From contig JAKBWB010000003.1 in the NCBI GenBank assembly GCA_021843755.1, positions 124,001 to 188,000 of the forward strand: a stretch of DNA of 64,000 bases. Direction: 5' to 3'. Positions 18,522 to 27,846 of this stretch are shown piece after piece (the first letter of the stretch is position 1; each line of letters begins with the position of its first letter). The notes under the pieces were generated by a model. It made no database searches. It was given only the letters and a program-made list of their open reading frames with translations, and was not told the DNA's origin. Origin of the DNA: Pseudomonadota bacterium (lineage in GTDB: Bacteria > Pseudomonadota > Gammaproteobacteria > Steroidobacterales > Steroidobacteraceae). A program made the position numbers and the translations under genes.

Positions 18522-19527
18522 TGCTGCGCGGCGGGCGGACCGGCAGCAGCCTGGCGCGCACCTCCGCCTCGATCTCGCGCGCCACCTCGGGATTGGTCTG
18601 CAGGAAGGCGCGCGCATTGTCCTTGCCCTGCCCGATGCGGTTGCCCTTGTACGAGTACCAGGCGCCGGACTTCTCGATGATGCCCTGGGCGCTCGCCAGG
18701 TCGATGATCTCCCCTTCGCGCGAGATGCCCAGCCCGTACATGATCTCGAACTCCGCCTCGCGAAACGGCGGTGCCACCTTGTTCTTGACCACCTTGACCC
18801 GCGTCATGTTGCCGATCACCTCTTCGCCGCTCTTGATCGCACCGATGCGGCGAATGTCCAGCCGCACCGAGGCGTAGAACTTCAGCGCGTTGCCGCCGGT
18901 GGTGGTCTCGGGATTGCCGAACATCACGCCGATCTTCATGCGGATCTGATTGATGAAGATCACGATGGTGTTCGAGCGCTTGATGTTGCCAGTCAGTTTG
19001 CGCAGCGCCTGGGACATCAGGCGCGCCTGCAATCCGACCTGCATCTCGCCCATCTCGCCTTCGATCTCCGCCTTGGGAGTGAGCGCGGCCACCGAATCGA
19101 CCACCACGATGTCCACCGCGTTGGAGCGCACCAGCATGTCGGTGATCTCCAGCGCCTGCTCGCCGGTATCGGGCTGCGAGACCAGCAGCTCGGCGATGTT
19201 CACGCCGAGCTTCTCGGCGTATGCCGGATCGAGGGCATGCTCGGCGTCGACGAACGCGGCGGTCCCGCCGATGCGTTGCACCTCGGCGATCACCTGCAGA
19301 GTCAGAGTCGTCTTGCCCGATGATTCGGGGCCGTAGATCTCCACCACTCGTCCGCGCGGCAGGCCACCGACGCCGAGGGCGATATCCAGGCCGAGGGAAC
19401 CGGTCGACACCGATTCGACGTCGTAGACCGCGCCCGCATCACCGAGACGCATGACCGAGCCCTTGCCGAATTGCTTCTCGATCTGACCGAGTGCGGCGGC
19501 GAGCGCCTTTTTGCGATTCTCTTCCAT
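18499..19527 (-). CDS. recA: Recombinase RecA
   Basis: The 342-residue strand-exchange ATPase and SOS co-protease. It starts [20 protein letters not shown], has the Walker A motif GPESSGKT at 66-73, a Walker B region (VVVDSVAAL) and the DNA-binding loops around [14 protein letters not shown]. The ATG at 19527 gives the normal N-terminus; a 10-codon upstream extension is not conserved. No gammaproteobacterial CTGT-N8-ACAG LexA box is visible upstream, but two short palindromes are. Confidence 0.98.
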   Translation of the reverse strand: MEENRKKALAAALGQIEKQFGKGSVMRLGDAGAVYDVESVSTGSLGLDIALGVGGLPRGRVVEIYGPESSGKTTLTLQVIAEVQRIGGTAAFVDAEHALDPAYAEKLGVNIAELLVSQPDTGEQALEITDMLVRSNAVDIVVVDSVAALTPKAEIEGEMGEMQVGLQARLMSQALRKLTGNIKRSNTIVIFINQIRMKIGVMFGNPETTTGGNALKFYASVRLDIRRIGAIKSGEEVIGNMTRVKVVKNKVAPPFREAEFEIMYGLGISREGEIIDLASAQGIIEKSGAWYSYKGNRIGQGKDNARAFLQTNPEVAREIEAEVRARLLPVRPPRSSGEAASA

Positions 19528-19562
19528 CTGGCTGTCCCGAAAATGGTGGTGCCCCACGTACT

Positions 19563-19616
19563 GGATAAATTATCCCACAAAGCGGCCGCTCACCACATCT
19601 TTGTTTGTGCGCACAA
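19563..19616 (-). promoter_or_regulatory. Two palindromes upstream of recA
   Basis: The gap before recA contains GGATAAATTATCC (19563-19575), a perfect 13-base palindrome 35 bases upstream of the recA ATG. It also holds TTGTGCGCACAA (19605-19616), a perfect 12-base palindrome. One may be the operator that controls recA. They do not match the standard E. coli or Xanthomonas LexA consensus, so the binding protein is unknown. Confidence 0.4.
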
Positions 19617-19620
19617 CGTG

Positions 19621-20205
19621 TTATTTTGCCGCCAATGTGCCGCTAAACAGTGGATAGGTCTCCACAACACTGTATACAGGTCCGGCCTCGAGCGTGCGAC
19701 TCTCGATCAGCGCAAACTCACCGAACCGCCACAGCAGCGGATGCAGTGGCGCAGAAGGACTTGGCCGCATCACCTTGCGTGCCACAGTGACATGTGGACG
19801 GAAGGGCTTGAGATCCGGAGCAAAAGCGGCCGCCACCAGGGCCTCGAGCAACCTGCCGGTCCAGCCGGCCAGCCCCGCCGGCGGCGTCGGCGGCACCGCG
19901 CACAGCACCCGAGGCCCGGGCCAGTACACCAACTCCTGCAGCGGCACCGCAATCGGTCCCGCACCGGGTACGGCCCGCACGAGGGCGCCGAGCTCGGCCA
20001 CACGACTCTCGGGTACCGGCCCGATGAACGCAAGAGTGATGTGGTAATTGGCCTGCGGCACGTGCCGGCCACCGCTGCTGCGCACGCCCTTGCGCACCGC
20101 ATGTGCCAGCTGCTCGCGCATCGAGGCGTCGGGCCAGAGCGCCAGGAAGAGCCGGCGCGTCCGTTCCCGTGGACCGGCCGGCGAGCGCGGCTCCTCGCCG
20201 CTCAA
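19621..20205 (-). CDS. thpR: RNA 2',3'-cyclic phosphodiesterase (2'-5' RNA ligase family)
   Basis: A 194-residue 2H phosphoesterase that opens 2',3'-cyclic phosphates of RNA. The two His-x-Thr-hydrophobic motifs are present as NYHITLAF and FRPHVTVARK. The N-terminal RLFLALWPD is typical. The TTG at 20205 is the only sensible start and follows GGGGAGGA directly; upstream codons overlap the end of pncC. It lies between pncC and recA on the same strand. Confidence 0.88.
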   Translation of the reverse strand: MSGEEPRSPAGPRERTRRLFLALWPDASMREQLAHAVRKGVRSSGGRHVPQANYHITLAFIGPVPESRVAELGALVRAVPGAGPIAVPLQELVYWPGPRVLCAVPPTPPAGLAGWTGRLLEALVAAAFAPDLKPFRPHVTVARKVMRPSPSAPLHPLLWRFGEFALIESRTLEAGPVYSVVETYPLFSGTLAAK

Positions 20206-20224
20206 TCCTCCCCACTCCCGGTCT

Positions 20225-20764
20225 TCATGAGGCGCCCGCTCCCGCGGCCGCGGCGCTCTCCTCGAGCATCTGCAGGGCCCTTCGCAAGGCGTGGGCCACC
20301 GTCTGGCGGCGCACGGCATCACGGTCGCCCTCGAAGCCGCATCGTTCGCAGATCCGCTTCGGCCGAGCCCGCATCGCTACGGCGAGCCACACCGTCCCGA
20401 CCGGCTTATCGGGCGTGCCTCCCTCTGGCCCCGCGATACCGCTGACCGCGACCGCAACTTCCGCGCCGGAGCGCGCGAGCGCCCCTTCGACCATCTCCCG
20501 CACGGTGGCTTCGCTGACGGCGCCCTGCTGCGCGAGCGTGCGCTCGCGGACCCCCAAGTCGCGGATCTTCGCCGCATTGGAATAGCTGGCGTACCCGCAC
20601 TCGAACCATCGCGAGCTGCCTGGGACATCGGTGAGCGCCTTGGCGATCCACCCGGCGGTGCACGACTCGGCCGTGGCGATCCGCCAGTGGGCCGCCCGCA
20701 GGGCCTGGCCGGTCCGCTCGGCCAGCGCGTACAGATCGGCATCCGCGATGGGTGGACTGACCAT
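20225..20764 (-). CDS. pncC: Nicotinamide-nucleotide amidohydrolase (CinA C-terminal domain)
   Basis: A 179-residue stand-alone CinA C-terminal domain, deamidating NMN to NaMN for NAD salvage. Family motifs are ATAESCTAGWIAKALTDVPG, FECGYASYSNAAK, GAVSEATVREMVEGAL, AVAVSGIAGPEGGTPDKPVG and TVWLAV. It is usually found just upstream of recA, as here with thpR in between. The ATG is preceded by ACTCCCTAAATC. Full length for the family. Confidence 0.93.
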   Translation of the reverse strand: MVSPPIADADLYALAERTGQALRAAHWRIATAESCTAGWIAKALTDVPGSSRWFECGYASYSNAAKIRDLGVRERTLAQQGAVSEATVREMVEGALARSGAEVAVAVSGIAGPEGGTPDKPVGTVWLAVAMRARPKRICERCGFEGDRDAVRRQTVAHALRRALQMLEESAAAAGAGAS

Positions 20765-21039
20765 GATTTAGGGAGTGTACCCCGACTGATCGGCCCGCGA
20801 ACCGGGCGCGCCCGCGGCGCCGGCTTGCGATTTGCCGTGCCTGCGTTAGGCTTTGCACACAGGACCCGCGCTGCACGGGTGCGTACGCACCCGGCCCAGA
20901 ACAACGGCGGATCCCCGGGGAGAGCCATGCGCGCGCGAAACGGTGAATCGACAGGGCGGCCCGCGTTGATCAACGGGCCGAGCGCCTTCGCGGGCGGCGA
21001 GCCGCGGCAGGCGGGCACGACCCGGATCGCGGTGCACTG

Positions 21040-23001
21040 ATGCGCGTCGGCCGTGTCCTTTGCCTCTGCCTCTGCCTCTTGGCGGGGCTGCCGTTGCCGC
21101 GCGCCAGCGCCGCCGGTCGGTGCAAGCTGGTCGAGACGCCACCGATCATCGTGACGATGCGCGGTCTGCGACCGACCCTGCTCACCGAGATCAACGGGGT
21201 CAAAGCCCGCTTCATCATCGACACCGGCGCCAGCACCAGTGTGCTGTCGGCGGCCGCGGCAGCGCAATACAAACTGCCGCTGCGCAATTGGCTTGCGCCC
21301 CGCTCGCTCTGGGGCATGGCGATGCGCATGGAATATGGATCACCCCACGCATACATCCAGGGATTCGGCGGCGGCGAGGCCGGCGCAAAGATCGCCACCG
21401 TGCGGCACTTCACCTACCTCGGCATCGCCTTGTCGAACATTCCATTCGTGGTCGGGGGCAACACCGTCGGCAGCGGCGTGGTCGGCCTGCTGGGCGACAA
21501 CGTGCTGCGGCTCACCGATACGGAATACGACTTCAAGGACGGCTTCATGCGGCTGGTGAGGCCGGTGGACTGCGGCGAGCAACCGCTGGCGTACTGGGCG
21601 AAACCGGGTCAAGCCGTCGCGGTCGACACGCTGCGCCGCTCGAGCGCGCGCCGCCCCCAGATCATCGGCCGGGGCTCGGTGGACGGTCACCGCATCACCA
21701 TCATGTTCGACTCGGGCGCGCGCGAGTCGGTCCTGTCGCTTGCGGCAGCCCGGCGCGCGGGCATCACGCCGCACAGCCCCGGGGTCGTGCCGGCGGGCAA
21801 ATCATGCGGCATCGCAGGAGATCGCCGAGTCAGGATGTGGCGCGCCCCGATCGCCGCTGTTCGCATCGGCACGGAGACGATCGAGCACACGCACCTGCTC
21901 ATCGCCGACGTTGACGATCTCCTCCCCCCCATGGGCGACGGCTCGATCGACATGCTGGCCGGAGAAGACTTCTTTCTCTCCCATCACATCCTGGTGGCCT
22001 ACAATCAGCGCAAGCTCTACTTCACCTACAGCGGCGGGCCGGTGTTCGACCTGGGTTTGCCGTCAAGGGAGTGGCGGCGCGCGCCCGGCGCAAGGTCCGG
22101 CCCGGGCACGAACGCAGCCGAGTTGCTGCGCCGCGGTCTGGCCGAGGCGGCGCAGAGCGAGATTCACCACGCCCTGCGCGACCTCGAGCGCGCCTGCCGG
22201 CTCGAGCCGAGGGATGCGAACTGCCGCTACGCGCTCGGGACGGTGTATGTGCGGGACAAGCAACCGGCCTTGGCGCTGAAGAACTTCGCTGCGGCGCTGC
22301 GGATCCGGCCGAGCGACGCCGAGGCGCACTTGGCCCGGGCCGCGCTGCGACTGGCGCGCAAGGACTGGCCGGACCCGGCGGCGAAAGCGGCGGCGCGCGC
22401 CGCGGCCGATCGCGATCTGGACGCGGTCGCACGCCTGAGCGCCCCGGAGGCGCAGGTGCGGCTGAGACTCGGCTGGCTCTACGAAGCGGCGGGCCAATAC
22501 CCGAGCAGCATCCGGCAATTCAAACTCTGGATGAGTTACCACAGCCACGACATCGAAATGGCCGATGCCCGCGACGGCCTCGCCGACGCACGCAACAACT
22601 TCTGCTATCGCAGCGCCAAGCGCGATCGGCATCTGCGGCGCGCGCTGCGCGAGTGCCGGCTGGCGCTACATCACGAGCCCAAGAGTGCGTCGATTCTCGA
22701 CAGCAATGGCCTGGTCAATCTCAGACTCGGCAATCTCGCCACAGCCATCGATGATTACGCTGCCGCGCTGCGCCGTAACGCCCGCATGGCCACCTCCCGC
22801 TACGGGCGGGGGATCGCCGAGCTGCGCCTCGGGCAGATCCGTCGTGGGAACGCCGATCTCGCCGGCGCCGAGAAACTGGACCCGCGCGTGGCGGCGAAGT
22901 TTCACCGCATGGGGCTCGATCCGGGCCCGCCCGGCGGGCGCGGCGCAAAACACCTGACGACGGCGCGCACCCGACGGCGAACGCGTTCTACGCCCAGATG
23001 A
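21040..23001 (+). CDS. Secreted retropepsin-like aspartic protease with TPR domain
   Basis: A 653-residue exported protein with a 25-residue signal peptide (LCLCLCLLAGLPLP, cleaved near ASAA). Two retroviral-type aspartic protease units follow. The first has FIIDTGAST with Asp61; the second has IMFDSGARES with Asp224, where Thr is replaced by Ser. The two halves could form one pseudo-dimeric active site inside a single chain. Residues from about 360 form tetratricopeptide repeats (DLERACRLEPRDANCRYALG, ALKNFAAALRIRPSDAEAHL). The periplasmic substrate is unknown. It is divergent from pncC and appears monocistronic. Confidence 0.8.
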   Translation: MRVGRVLCLCLCLLAGLPLPRASAAGRCKLVETPPIIVTMRGLRPTLLTEINGVKARFIIDTGASTSVLSAAAAAQYKLPLRNWLAPRSLWGMAMRMEYGSPHAYIQGFGGGEAGAKIATVRHFTYLGIALSNIPFVVGGNTVGSGVVGLLGDNVLRLTDTEYDFKDGFMRLVRPVDCGEQPLAYWAKPGQAVAVDTLRRSSARRPQIIGRGSVDGHRITIMFDSGARESVLSLAAARRAGITPHSPGVVPAGKSCGIAGDRRVRMWRAPIAAVRIGTETIEHTHLLIADVDDLLPPMGDGSIDMLAGEDFFLSHHILVAYNQRKLYFTYSGGPVFDLGLPSREWRRAPGARSGPGTNAAELLRRGLAEAAQSEIHHALRDLERACRLEPRDANCRYALGTVYVRDKQPALALKNFAAALRIRPSDAEAHLARAALRLARKDWPDPAAKAAARAAADRDLDAVARLSAPEAQVRLRLGWLYEAAGQYPSSIRQFKLWMSYHSHDIEMADARDGLADARNNFCYRSAKRDRHLRRALRECRLALHHEPKSASILDSNGLVNLRLGNLATAIDDYAAALRRNARMATSRYGRGIAELRLGQIRRGNADLAGAEKLDPRVAAKFHRMGLDPGPPGGRGAKHLTTARTRRRTRSTPR

Positions 23002-23040
23002 TGCGCCCCGAGCCCTCCGGCATCCGGACCGGGGCGGCGC

Positions 23041-24054
23041 TCAGGTCGAGCGCAGCACGAGCGCGGTGGGCATCATCTGCGATTCCACGGCGTCGCCGCG
23101 GATCATGCCGAGCACCTTGCGGGCGAGCAGCACGCCGCCCTCCTGCCAGTTCTGTCGCACGCTCGAGAGCGGCGGCAGGAAGGCCGCCCCCTGCGGCGTG
23201 TCGTCGTAGCCGATCACCGAGACATCCTCGGGCACGGACAAGCCGAGCTCGATGAGCGCGCGGATCGCGCCCATCGCCACCAGGTCGTTGCAGGCGAAGA
23301 TCGCATCGAACTGTACGTGGCGGTTGTGCAGCGAGCGAACCGCCTGCACGCCGCTCTCCAGCGTGAAATCCGCGCGCCGCATCAGCAGCGGCTTGATGCC
23401 GTGGCGGCCGAGCTCATCGACGAAGCCGAACAAGCGCTGGGCCATCTCCGGATGGTCGGGATTACCGATGAACACCGGGTGGCGCCGCCCGATCGACACG
23501 AACCGCTCCGCGACACTGATTCCGCCGTGACGATTGTCGCTGCCCACCACGATGTGCTGGTCACCGCCCACCCCGGCGGCACCCCAGACCACCATGGGCA
23601 GGCCCAGCCTGTCATAGGCGCGCACGGCGTCCTGGTGTGCGCCCTGGCCGAGCAGGATCAGGCCGTCCGCCGCCTGCGCCACGACATCACCGGCGGCCTG
23701 GCGGGTGGTGAGCAGCACGTTGTACTGGGCCGAGGTCAGCTCCTGGGAGATGCCGCCGAGCAGCGCCAGCGGATAGGGATCCCACATGGTGCGCTCGGGT
23801 GTCGGGGTCATCTCGACGATCACCGCCACGGCATGGCTGCGGCGCAAGCGCAGGTTGCGGGCGCTCACGTTCAACTTGTAGCCGTGTTTGCGGGCGAGCT
23901 GCTGCACCCGCTCGCGGGTCTCGGGGCTGACCAGCGAACTGCCGCTCAACGCCCGCGAGACGGTAATGGTGGACACGCCGGCCAACCCGGCCAGATCCGC
24001 CATGGTAAGGCTGGTGCGCCCGCCCGGACCTTTTTTCTTTCGTTCCGCCACCAC
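23041..24054 (-). CDS. LacI-family transcriptional regulator
   Basis: A 337-residue LacI/GalR-type repressor. The helix-turn-helix is at about 17-45 (TMADLAGLAGVSTITVSRAL), followed by the hinge (KLNVSARNLRLRRSHAVAV). The periplasmic-binding-protein-like effector domain contains NVLLTTRQ, DAIFACNDLVAMGAI and SVIGYDDTPQGAAFLPPLSSV. It begins at a GTG, 64 bases from the divergent MFS transporter gene. The likely job is sugar-responsive control of that transporter and of itself. Confidence 0.92.
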   Translation of the reverse strand: MVAERKKKGPGGRTSLTMADLAGLAGVSTITVSRALSGSSLVSPETRERVQQLARKHGYKLNVSARNLRLRRSHAVAVIVEMTPTPERTMWDPYPLALLGGISQELTSAQYNVLLTTRQAAGDVVAQAADGLILLGQGAHQDAVRAYDRLGLPMVVWGAAGVGGDQHIVVGSDNRHGGISVAERFVSIGRRHPVFIGNPDHPEMAQRLFGFVDELGRHGIKPLLMRRADFTLESGVQAVRSLHNRHVQFDAIFACNDLVAMGAIRALIELGLSVPEDVSVIGYDDTPQGAAFLPPLSSVRQNWQEGGVLLARKVLGMIRGDAVESQMMPTALVLRST

Positions 24055-24071
24055 CGGTTCGCGCCCGAGAA

Positions 24072-24083
24072 GATATCGATATC
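24072..24083. promoter_or_regulatory. Candidate LacI-family operator
   Basis: GATATCGATATC is a perfect 12-base palindrome with the central CG typical of LacI-family sites. It lies between the divergent regulator and MFS transporter starts, where a shared operator is expected. Confidence 0.6.
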
Positions 24084-24118
24084 ATCCCCTGGCGCACGGT
24101 GCGCGTAAAGGCTGCTTG

Positions 24119-25387
24119 ATGCCGGATACTCTCAACCGCTATCGGGTGATCGGCGCCCTGGCGCTGAGCTTCATGATCTTTGCGATCCTGCTGAACAGCG
24201 TCGGCACGGTGATCCTGCAGGTCATCCACACCTTCGGGGTCGGCAAGCCCCAGGCGAGCCTGCTCGAGCTGTTCAAGGACCTGCCGATCGTGATCACCTC
24301 CTTTGCGCTCGCCTCGTTCCTGCCGATTCTGGGCTATCGGCGTGCGATGCTCATCGCCCTCGGCGTGGTCGCGGTGGCCTGCACGCTCATGCCGCTGTTT
24401 CCGAGCTTTCACACCACCGAGCTGCTGTTCGTCTGCGTCGGCATCGCCTTCGCGCTGACCAAGGTATCGGTCTACGGCTCGATCGGACTGCTGACGACGA
24501 GCAAGACCGAGCACAGCCGGCTCACCAATACGATCGAGGGACTGTTCATGGTGGGGGTGGTGATCTCCGGATGGCTGTTCAGCGCCTTCATCTCCGCGGG
24601 CCGCGGCGCCCACGCCGCCTGGCTGCACGCCTACTGGGTGCTGGTCGGGGCCTGCGTGCTCGCGATGGCGCTGCTCGCCGGGGCGCGACTGGATGAGTCC
24701 GCCGCGCGCGCCGATGCCCGCCCCTTCCGCGAGTCGCTCGCGCAGATCCGCCGACTGTCCATGCGCTCCATGGTCTACGCGTTCCTCGCCACCACGTTCC
24801 TGTACGTTCTGATCGAGCAGAGCTTCGGTACCTGGCTGCCGACGTTCAACTACGAGGTGCTCAAGCTTCCCGACGCGCTCAGCGTGCAGATGGCGAGCAT
24901 GTTCGCCGCCTCGATCGCCCTCGGCCGCGTCGTGGCCGGTCAACTGCTGCGCCGGATCTCCTGGTACACATTGCTCAACACATGCGTGATCGGCATGGGA
25001 CTGCTGATCGTGCTGACGCTGCCGCTGGCGCACAGTGTGACGGGCGCGCACCTCGGCTGGGGGCACGCCCCGACCGCGGCCTACCTGATCCCGCTGATCG
25101 GTCTGCTGATGGCACCGATCTACCCGGTGATCAACTCCGTCATCCTCACCGCCCTGCCCAAACCCTCGCATGCGGCCATGACCGGGCTGATCCTGGTGTT
25201 CTCGGCGCTCGGCGGCACGATCGGCTCGCGCATCACCGCCATCGTATTCGCGCGCTACGGGGGCATTCGCGCGTTCTACTTCTCGCTGGTGCCGATGACA
25301 CTGCTGCTGGTGGCTTTGTTTCTGTTCAAGAGCGAGACGGCGCGCGCCGGGACCGCCATGTCCACATCCGACCCGGCGCCGGACTGA
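24119..25387 (+). CDS. MFS transporter, probably sugar (FucP-like)
   Basis: A 422-residue permease with about twelve hydrophobic segments, starting MPDTLNRYRVIGALALSFMI. The two six-helix halves are separated by a hydrophilic loop near 195-215. The second half contains IPLIGLLMAPIYPVINSVIL and MTGLILVFSALGGTIGSRI, reminiscent of FucP-type sugar:H+ symporters. The divergent LacI regulator supports a sugar or glycoside substrate, not identified. The ATG at 24119 is the first codon giving a normal cytoplasmic N-terminus. Confidence 0.88.
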   Translation: MPDTLNRYRVIGALALSFMIFAILLNSVGTVILQVIHTFGVGKPQASLLELFKDLPIVITSFALASFLPILGYRRAMLIALGVVAVACTLMPLFPSFHTTELLFVCVGIAFALTKVSVYGSIGLLTTSKTEHSRLTNTIEGLFMVGVVISGWLFSAFISAGRGAHAAWLHAYWVLVGACVLAMALLAGARLDESAARADARPFRESLAQIRRLSMRSMVYAFLATTFLYVLIEQSFGTWLPTFNYEVLKLPDALSVQMASMFAASIALGRVVAGQLLRRISWYTLLNTCVIGMGLLIVLTLPLAHSVTGAHLGWGHAPTAAYLIPLIGLLMAPIYPVINSVILTALPKPSHAAMTGLILVFSALGGTIGSRITAIVFARYGGIRAFYFSLVPMTLLLVALFLFKSETARAGTAMSTSDPAPD

Positions 25388-26184
25388 GGGCGACCCCCAA
25401 CGCGCGGATCGTGCCGCCGGCGCAGGCGCAACGCTATCCGAACATCGGGGACCGCCTGAGCGCGGTGCACGTGGACTGGGCCTGGTACAACGAGAACTGG
25501 AATCTGGTCAAACCCTGGGCGTTGAAGAGCGCCTTCGGGCCCGGTGACGGCTCGGCCGTGATCGACAGCGGCCGCATCTACGAGGCCCATCACAATCCGT
25601 TCCAGTATTACCCCGGCTGGTTCGACTACGTGAAGCAGGGGCACATCCGCGATACGCAGGACTTTCGCGAGGACGCGCGCCAGGGCAGGCTCCCGGGCGT
25701 GTCCTTCATCAAGGCGAGCGCCGCGCACAGCGAGCACCCGGCGGCCAGCGCCCCGTACTACGGGATGAGCTGGGTGGAAACATTCGTGCGGGCGGTGGCG
25801 GCCGGACCCGCCTGGGAGAATACGGCGGTTTTCATCACCTACGACGAGGGCGGCGGCTTCTGGGACTCGCTCCCGCCGCAGGTTGTGGATGACTACGGCT
25901 TCGGCACGCGCATCCCGGCTCTGCTGGTCAGCCCCTGGGCGCGCAGCGGCCTGGTGGATCACCATACCGCCAGCACCGCGAGCATCCTCAAACTCATTGA
26001 GACCCGCTTTGGCCTCGCTCCGCTGAATCATCGCGATCGCGAGGCCTATGACCTCTCGAGCGCGTTCGACTGGGAGCGGCCGGCGCGGGAGTTCAGAGTC
26101 CAAAGCGGTGCGACAAACACTGGTTTTCCCGGCATACCGCCGCTGCGAGACTTCATATTGGGCGTAGATTCGGGCTGCTCGTGA
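25388..26184 (+). pseudogene. Phosphoesterase (acid phosphatase/phospholipase C family), 5' truncated
   Basis: From the MFS stop codon a frame encodes the C-terminal half of an AcpA/PLC-type phosphoesterase. Visible motifs are SAVHVDWAWYNENW, HHNPFQYYPGWFDYVK, GVSFIKASAAHSEHP, FITYDEGGGFWDSLPP, RIPALLVSPWARSG and HTASTASILKLIETRFGL. The signal peptide, nucleophile Thr/Ser region and the entire N-terminal half are absent, and no plausible start codon lies before the conserved part. It looks like the surviving end of a gene deleted up to the transporter. HipA is convergent just beyond it. Confidence 0.75.
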
Positions 26185-26206
26185 TGATGGCGAGGCTCCT
26201 GCCGGC

Positions 26207-27487
26207 TCAGTGGACCAATGCCAGTGCGGCACGCGCATCATCGTGCTCGAAGGCGGGCGCGAACTCGGCCAGCTCCGCCCCGTTGAGTCCCACATCCTCG
26301 GACTCGGCGATCTGTCTCCAGTGCGCCAGCTTGAGCGCGATGGCGCCGGCGGCCTGTTCGGCCTCGGCGCGAGCGAGGCCGAAATAAGGCGCTTCGGTGA
26401 GCAACTGCTCGAGCGAGGTGATCGGCCCGGAAGCCTCACTCAGCCAGGTCTTAGACTCCCGAGCCTTGTCAGGGAAAGGGTTGACGTCGAAGGCGGGCGC
26501 CAGGCGCCATTTCCCATCGCCGGCGTACAGAAATCCGACGTTCCACAGATGATCGTCCACGTTCGTAATCAAAAAGTTGATGACCAGTCGGCGCCACAGC
26601 TCTCGCAGATCATCGGCAGGTGCGGCGCCGATCCTACGGATCGCGTCGGCAAGCTCGGTGTAGGCGCGATCCTCATCGCGACGGGACTGCAGCAGCGAGC
26701 CCCCTGAGAGGTATGGCACTCGCGCACCGTCGCTGCTGCGATCAAAGCGACGGATGACGGCGACGTCGGCGCCTTCGATGGTGACCACACGCGCGCGCGC
26801 GGCCTGGCTGCCGGCATGCGCCAGGACCCTGAGCGCAAGGACCTCGCCGCGAACGATCGACCGCTCGTCATTGACGCTGGCGAACTTGCCGATCGCAAGG
26901 GCGCCATCCTCCTCGAGGACGGTGCACTTGGGCCGCAATCCGCCGAGGGAAGTGGCCTTGCCCAGAAGATAAGCGAGGTCTGCCGCAGTATCGTTTCCCG
27001 CTTCGACCTTGTGTGCGGCCGCGGCGATCTTGCCAAGGTCGAGGAGTTGGGGTGTGCGGTGCTGCGTGCTGGAGCGAAGGAACTCGCCCTGTGAGTTGAC
27101 CAGGCGGAGCGCGCCGAGCCGACTGAAGTCATCAACGGACGCGAGGTAGTCGAACGCCGTCAGCGGTGTGAGAGTCGGGTCTTCGGCACGACGCTTCGCG
27201 TGTGCGCGCTTGATGACGCGCGCCGCCCACGCGTCTGGCGCAGTGTCGGCGAGCGCAAATGGAAACGGCGAGTCAAGGTCGCTCGGCGCGCGCCGCGTCA
27301 CAAACCCCGCGCGCAGCGGCAGATCAGGCGAGACCTCGAAACTGTCGCGCGAGCGCAGCCACTCAGACGCGTACGAAAAACCAGAGTATTCGCGTCTGTC
27401 ATCACGCACGAAAGTCAGCTGGCCGACCGTCAACGCCTTCGCGCCGATCACGACGCGCACCTGCTGCCTGAGCGGCCGTGCGCTCAC
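26207..27487 (-). CDS. hipA: HipA-type serine/threonine kinase toxin
   Basis: A 426-residue HipA toxin. Known HipA proteins phosphorylate glutamyl-tRNA synthetase and trigger growth arrest and persistence. Family features are PLRAGFVTRR...PFALADTAPDAWAAR near the N-terminus, the Ser/Thr loop SLGGLRPKC, the kinase core IGKFASVNDERSIVRGE, the catalytic NFLITNVDDHLWNVGFLY and the metal-binding APAFDVNPFPD. The GTG start overlaps the hipB stop by 4 bases (GTGA), so the pair is translationally coupled. Confidence 0.93.
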   Translation of the reverse strand: MSARPLRQQVRVVIGAKALTVGQLTFVRDDRREYSGFSYASEWLRSRDSFEVSPDLPLRAGFVTRRAPSDLDSPFPFALADTAPDAWAARVIKRAHAKRRAEDPTLTPLTAFDYLASVDDFSRLGALRLVNSQGEFLRSSTQHRTPQLLDLGKIAAAAHKVEAGNDTAADLAYLLGKATSLGGLRPKCTVLEEDGALAIGKFASVNDERSIVRGEVLALRVLAHAGSQAARARVVTIEGADVAVIRRFDRSSDGARVPYLSGGSLLQSRRDEDRAYTELADAIRRIGAAPADDLRELWRRLVINFLITNVDDHLWNVGFLYAGDGKWRLAPAFDVNPFPDKARESKTWLSEASGPITSLEQLLTEAPYFGLARAEAEQAAGAIALKLAHWRQIAESEDVGLNGAELAEFAPAFEHDDARAALALVH

Positions 27488-27807
27488 AGCGCCCCCTTCG
27501 ATTGCCGAGCCCGAACGCGCTGCGGCAGACCCTCATCCATCATCAGGAGTCCGATCTCGTCGGTGCCGGTGTCGAGGAGGGTCTCGAGCCGTTTGAGTTC
27601 GCCCAGCACGTGAAGAATACGGGCCAGATGTTCGATCGAGCCGCTGGGCTCACCCTTTTCCAGTCGCCGTACCGTGTTGACCGAAATGCCGCTTCGGTCG
27701 GCCAAAGAGGCTTGCGAGAGACGGCGCCGGCGGCGGGCGAGCGAGATGTCCCGGCCGAGCTTGGCTATGGCACGCGTGGCGGGCTCCGGCAGCGGATATC
27801 GATTCAT
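27484..27807 (-). CDS. hipB: HipB-type antitoxin and repressor
   Basis: A 107-residue XRE-family DNA-binding protein. The helix-turn-helix is at about 30-50 (LSQASLADRSGISVNTVRRL). It precedes hipA, neutralises it by binding, and should repress the operon at the palindrome just upstream. The C-terminal 45 residues are probably the toxin-contacting or degradation tail. Confidence 0.9.
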   Translation of the reverse strand: MNRYPLPEPATRAIAKLGRDISLARRRRRLSQASLADRSGISVNTVRRLEKGEPSGSIEHLARILHVLGELKRLETLLDTGTDEIGLLMMDEGLPQRVRARQSKGAL

Positions 27808-27821
27808 AAGAACGCTTTCCA

Positions 27822-27846
27822 GGGTGTTTATATGGGATAAACACCC
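27822..27846 (-). promoter_or_regulatory. hipBA operator palindrome
   Basis: GGGTGTTTAT, a five-base spacer ATGGG, and ATAAACACCC make a perfect 10+10 inverted repeat, 15 bases upstream of the hipB ATG. On the minus strand, TTGATG and TATAAA elements flank or overlap it, so a HipB dimer bound here would cover the promoter. Confidence 0.7.

Noticed and set aside
19668..19682. CTGTATACAG palindrome near recA, considered as a LexA box
   Set aside because: It is only 10 bases, lacks the 8-base spacer of the SOS box, and lies inside thpR.
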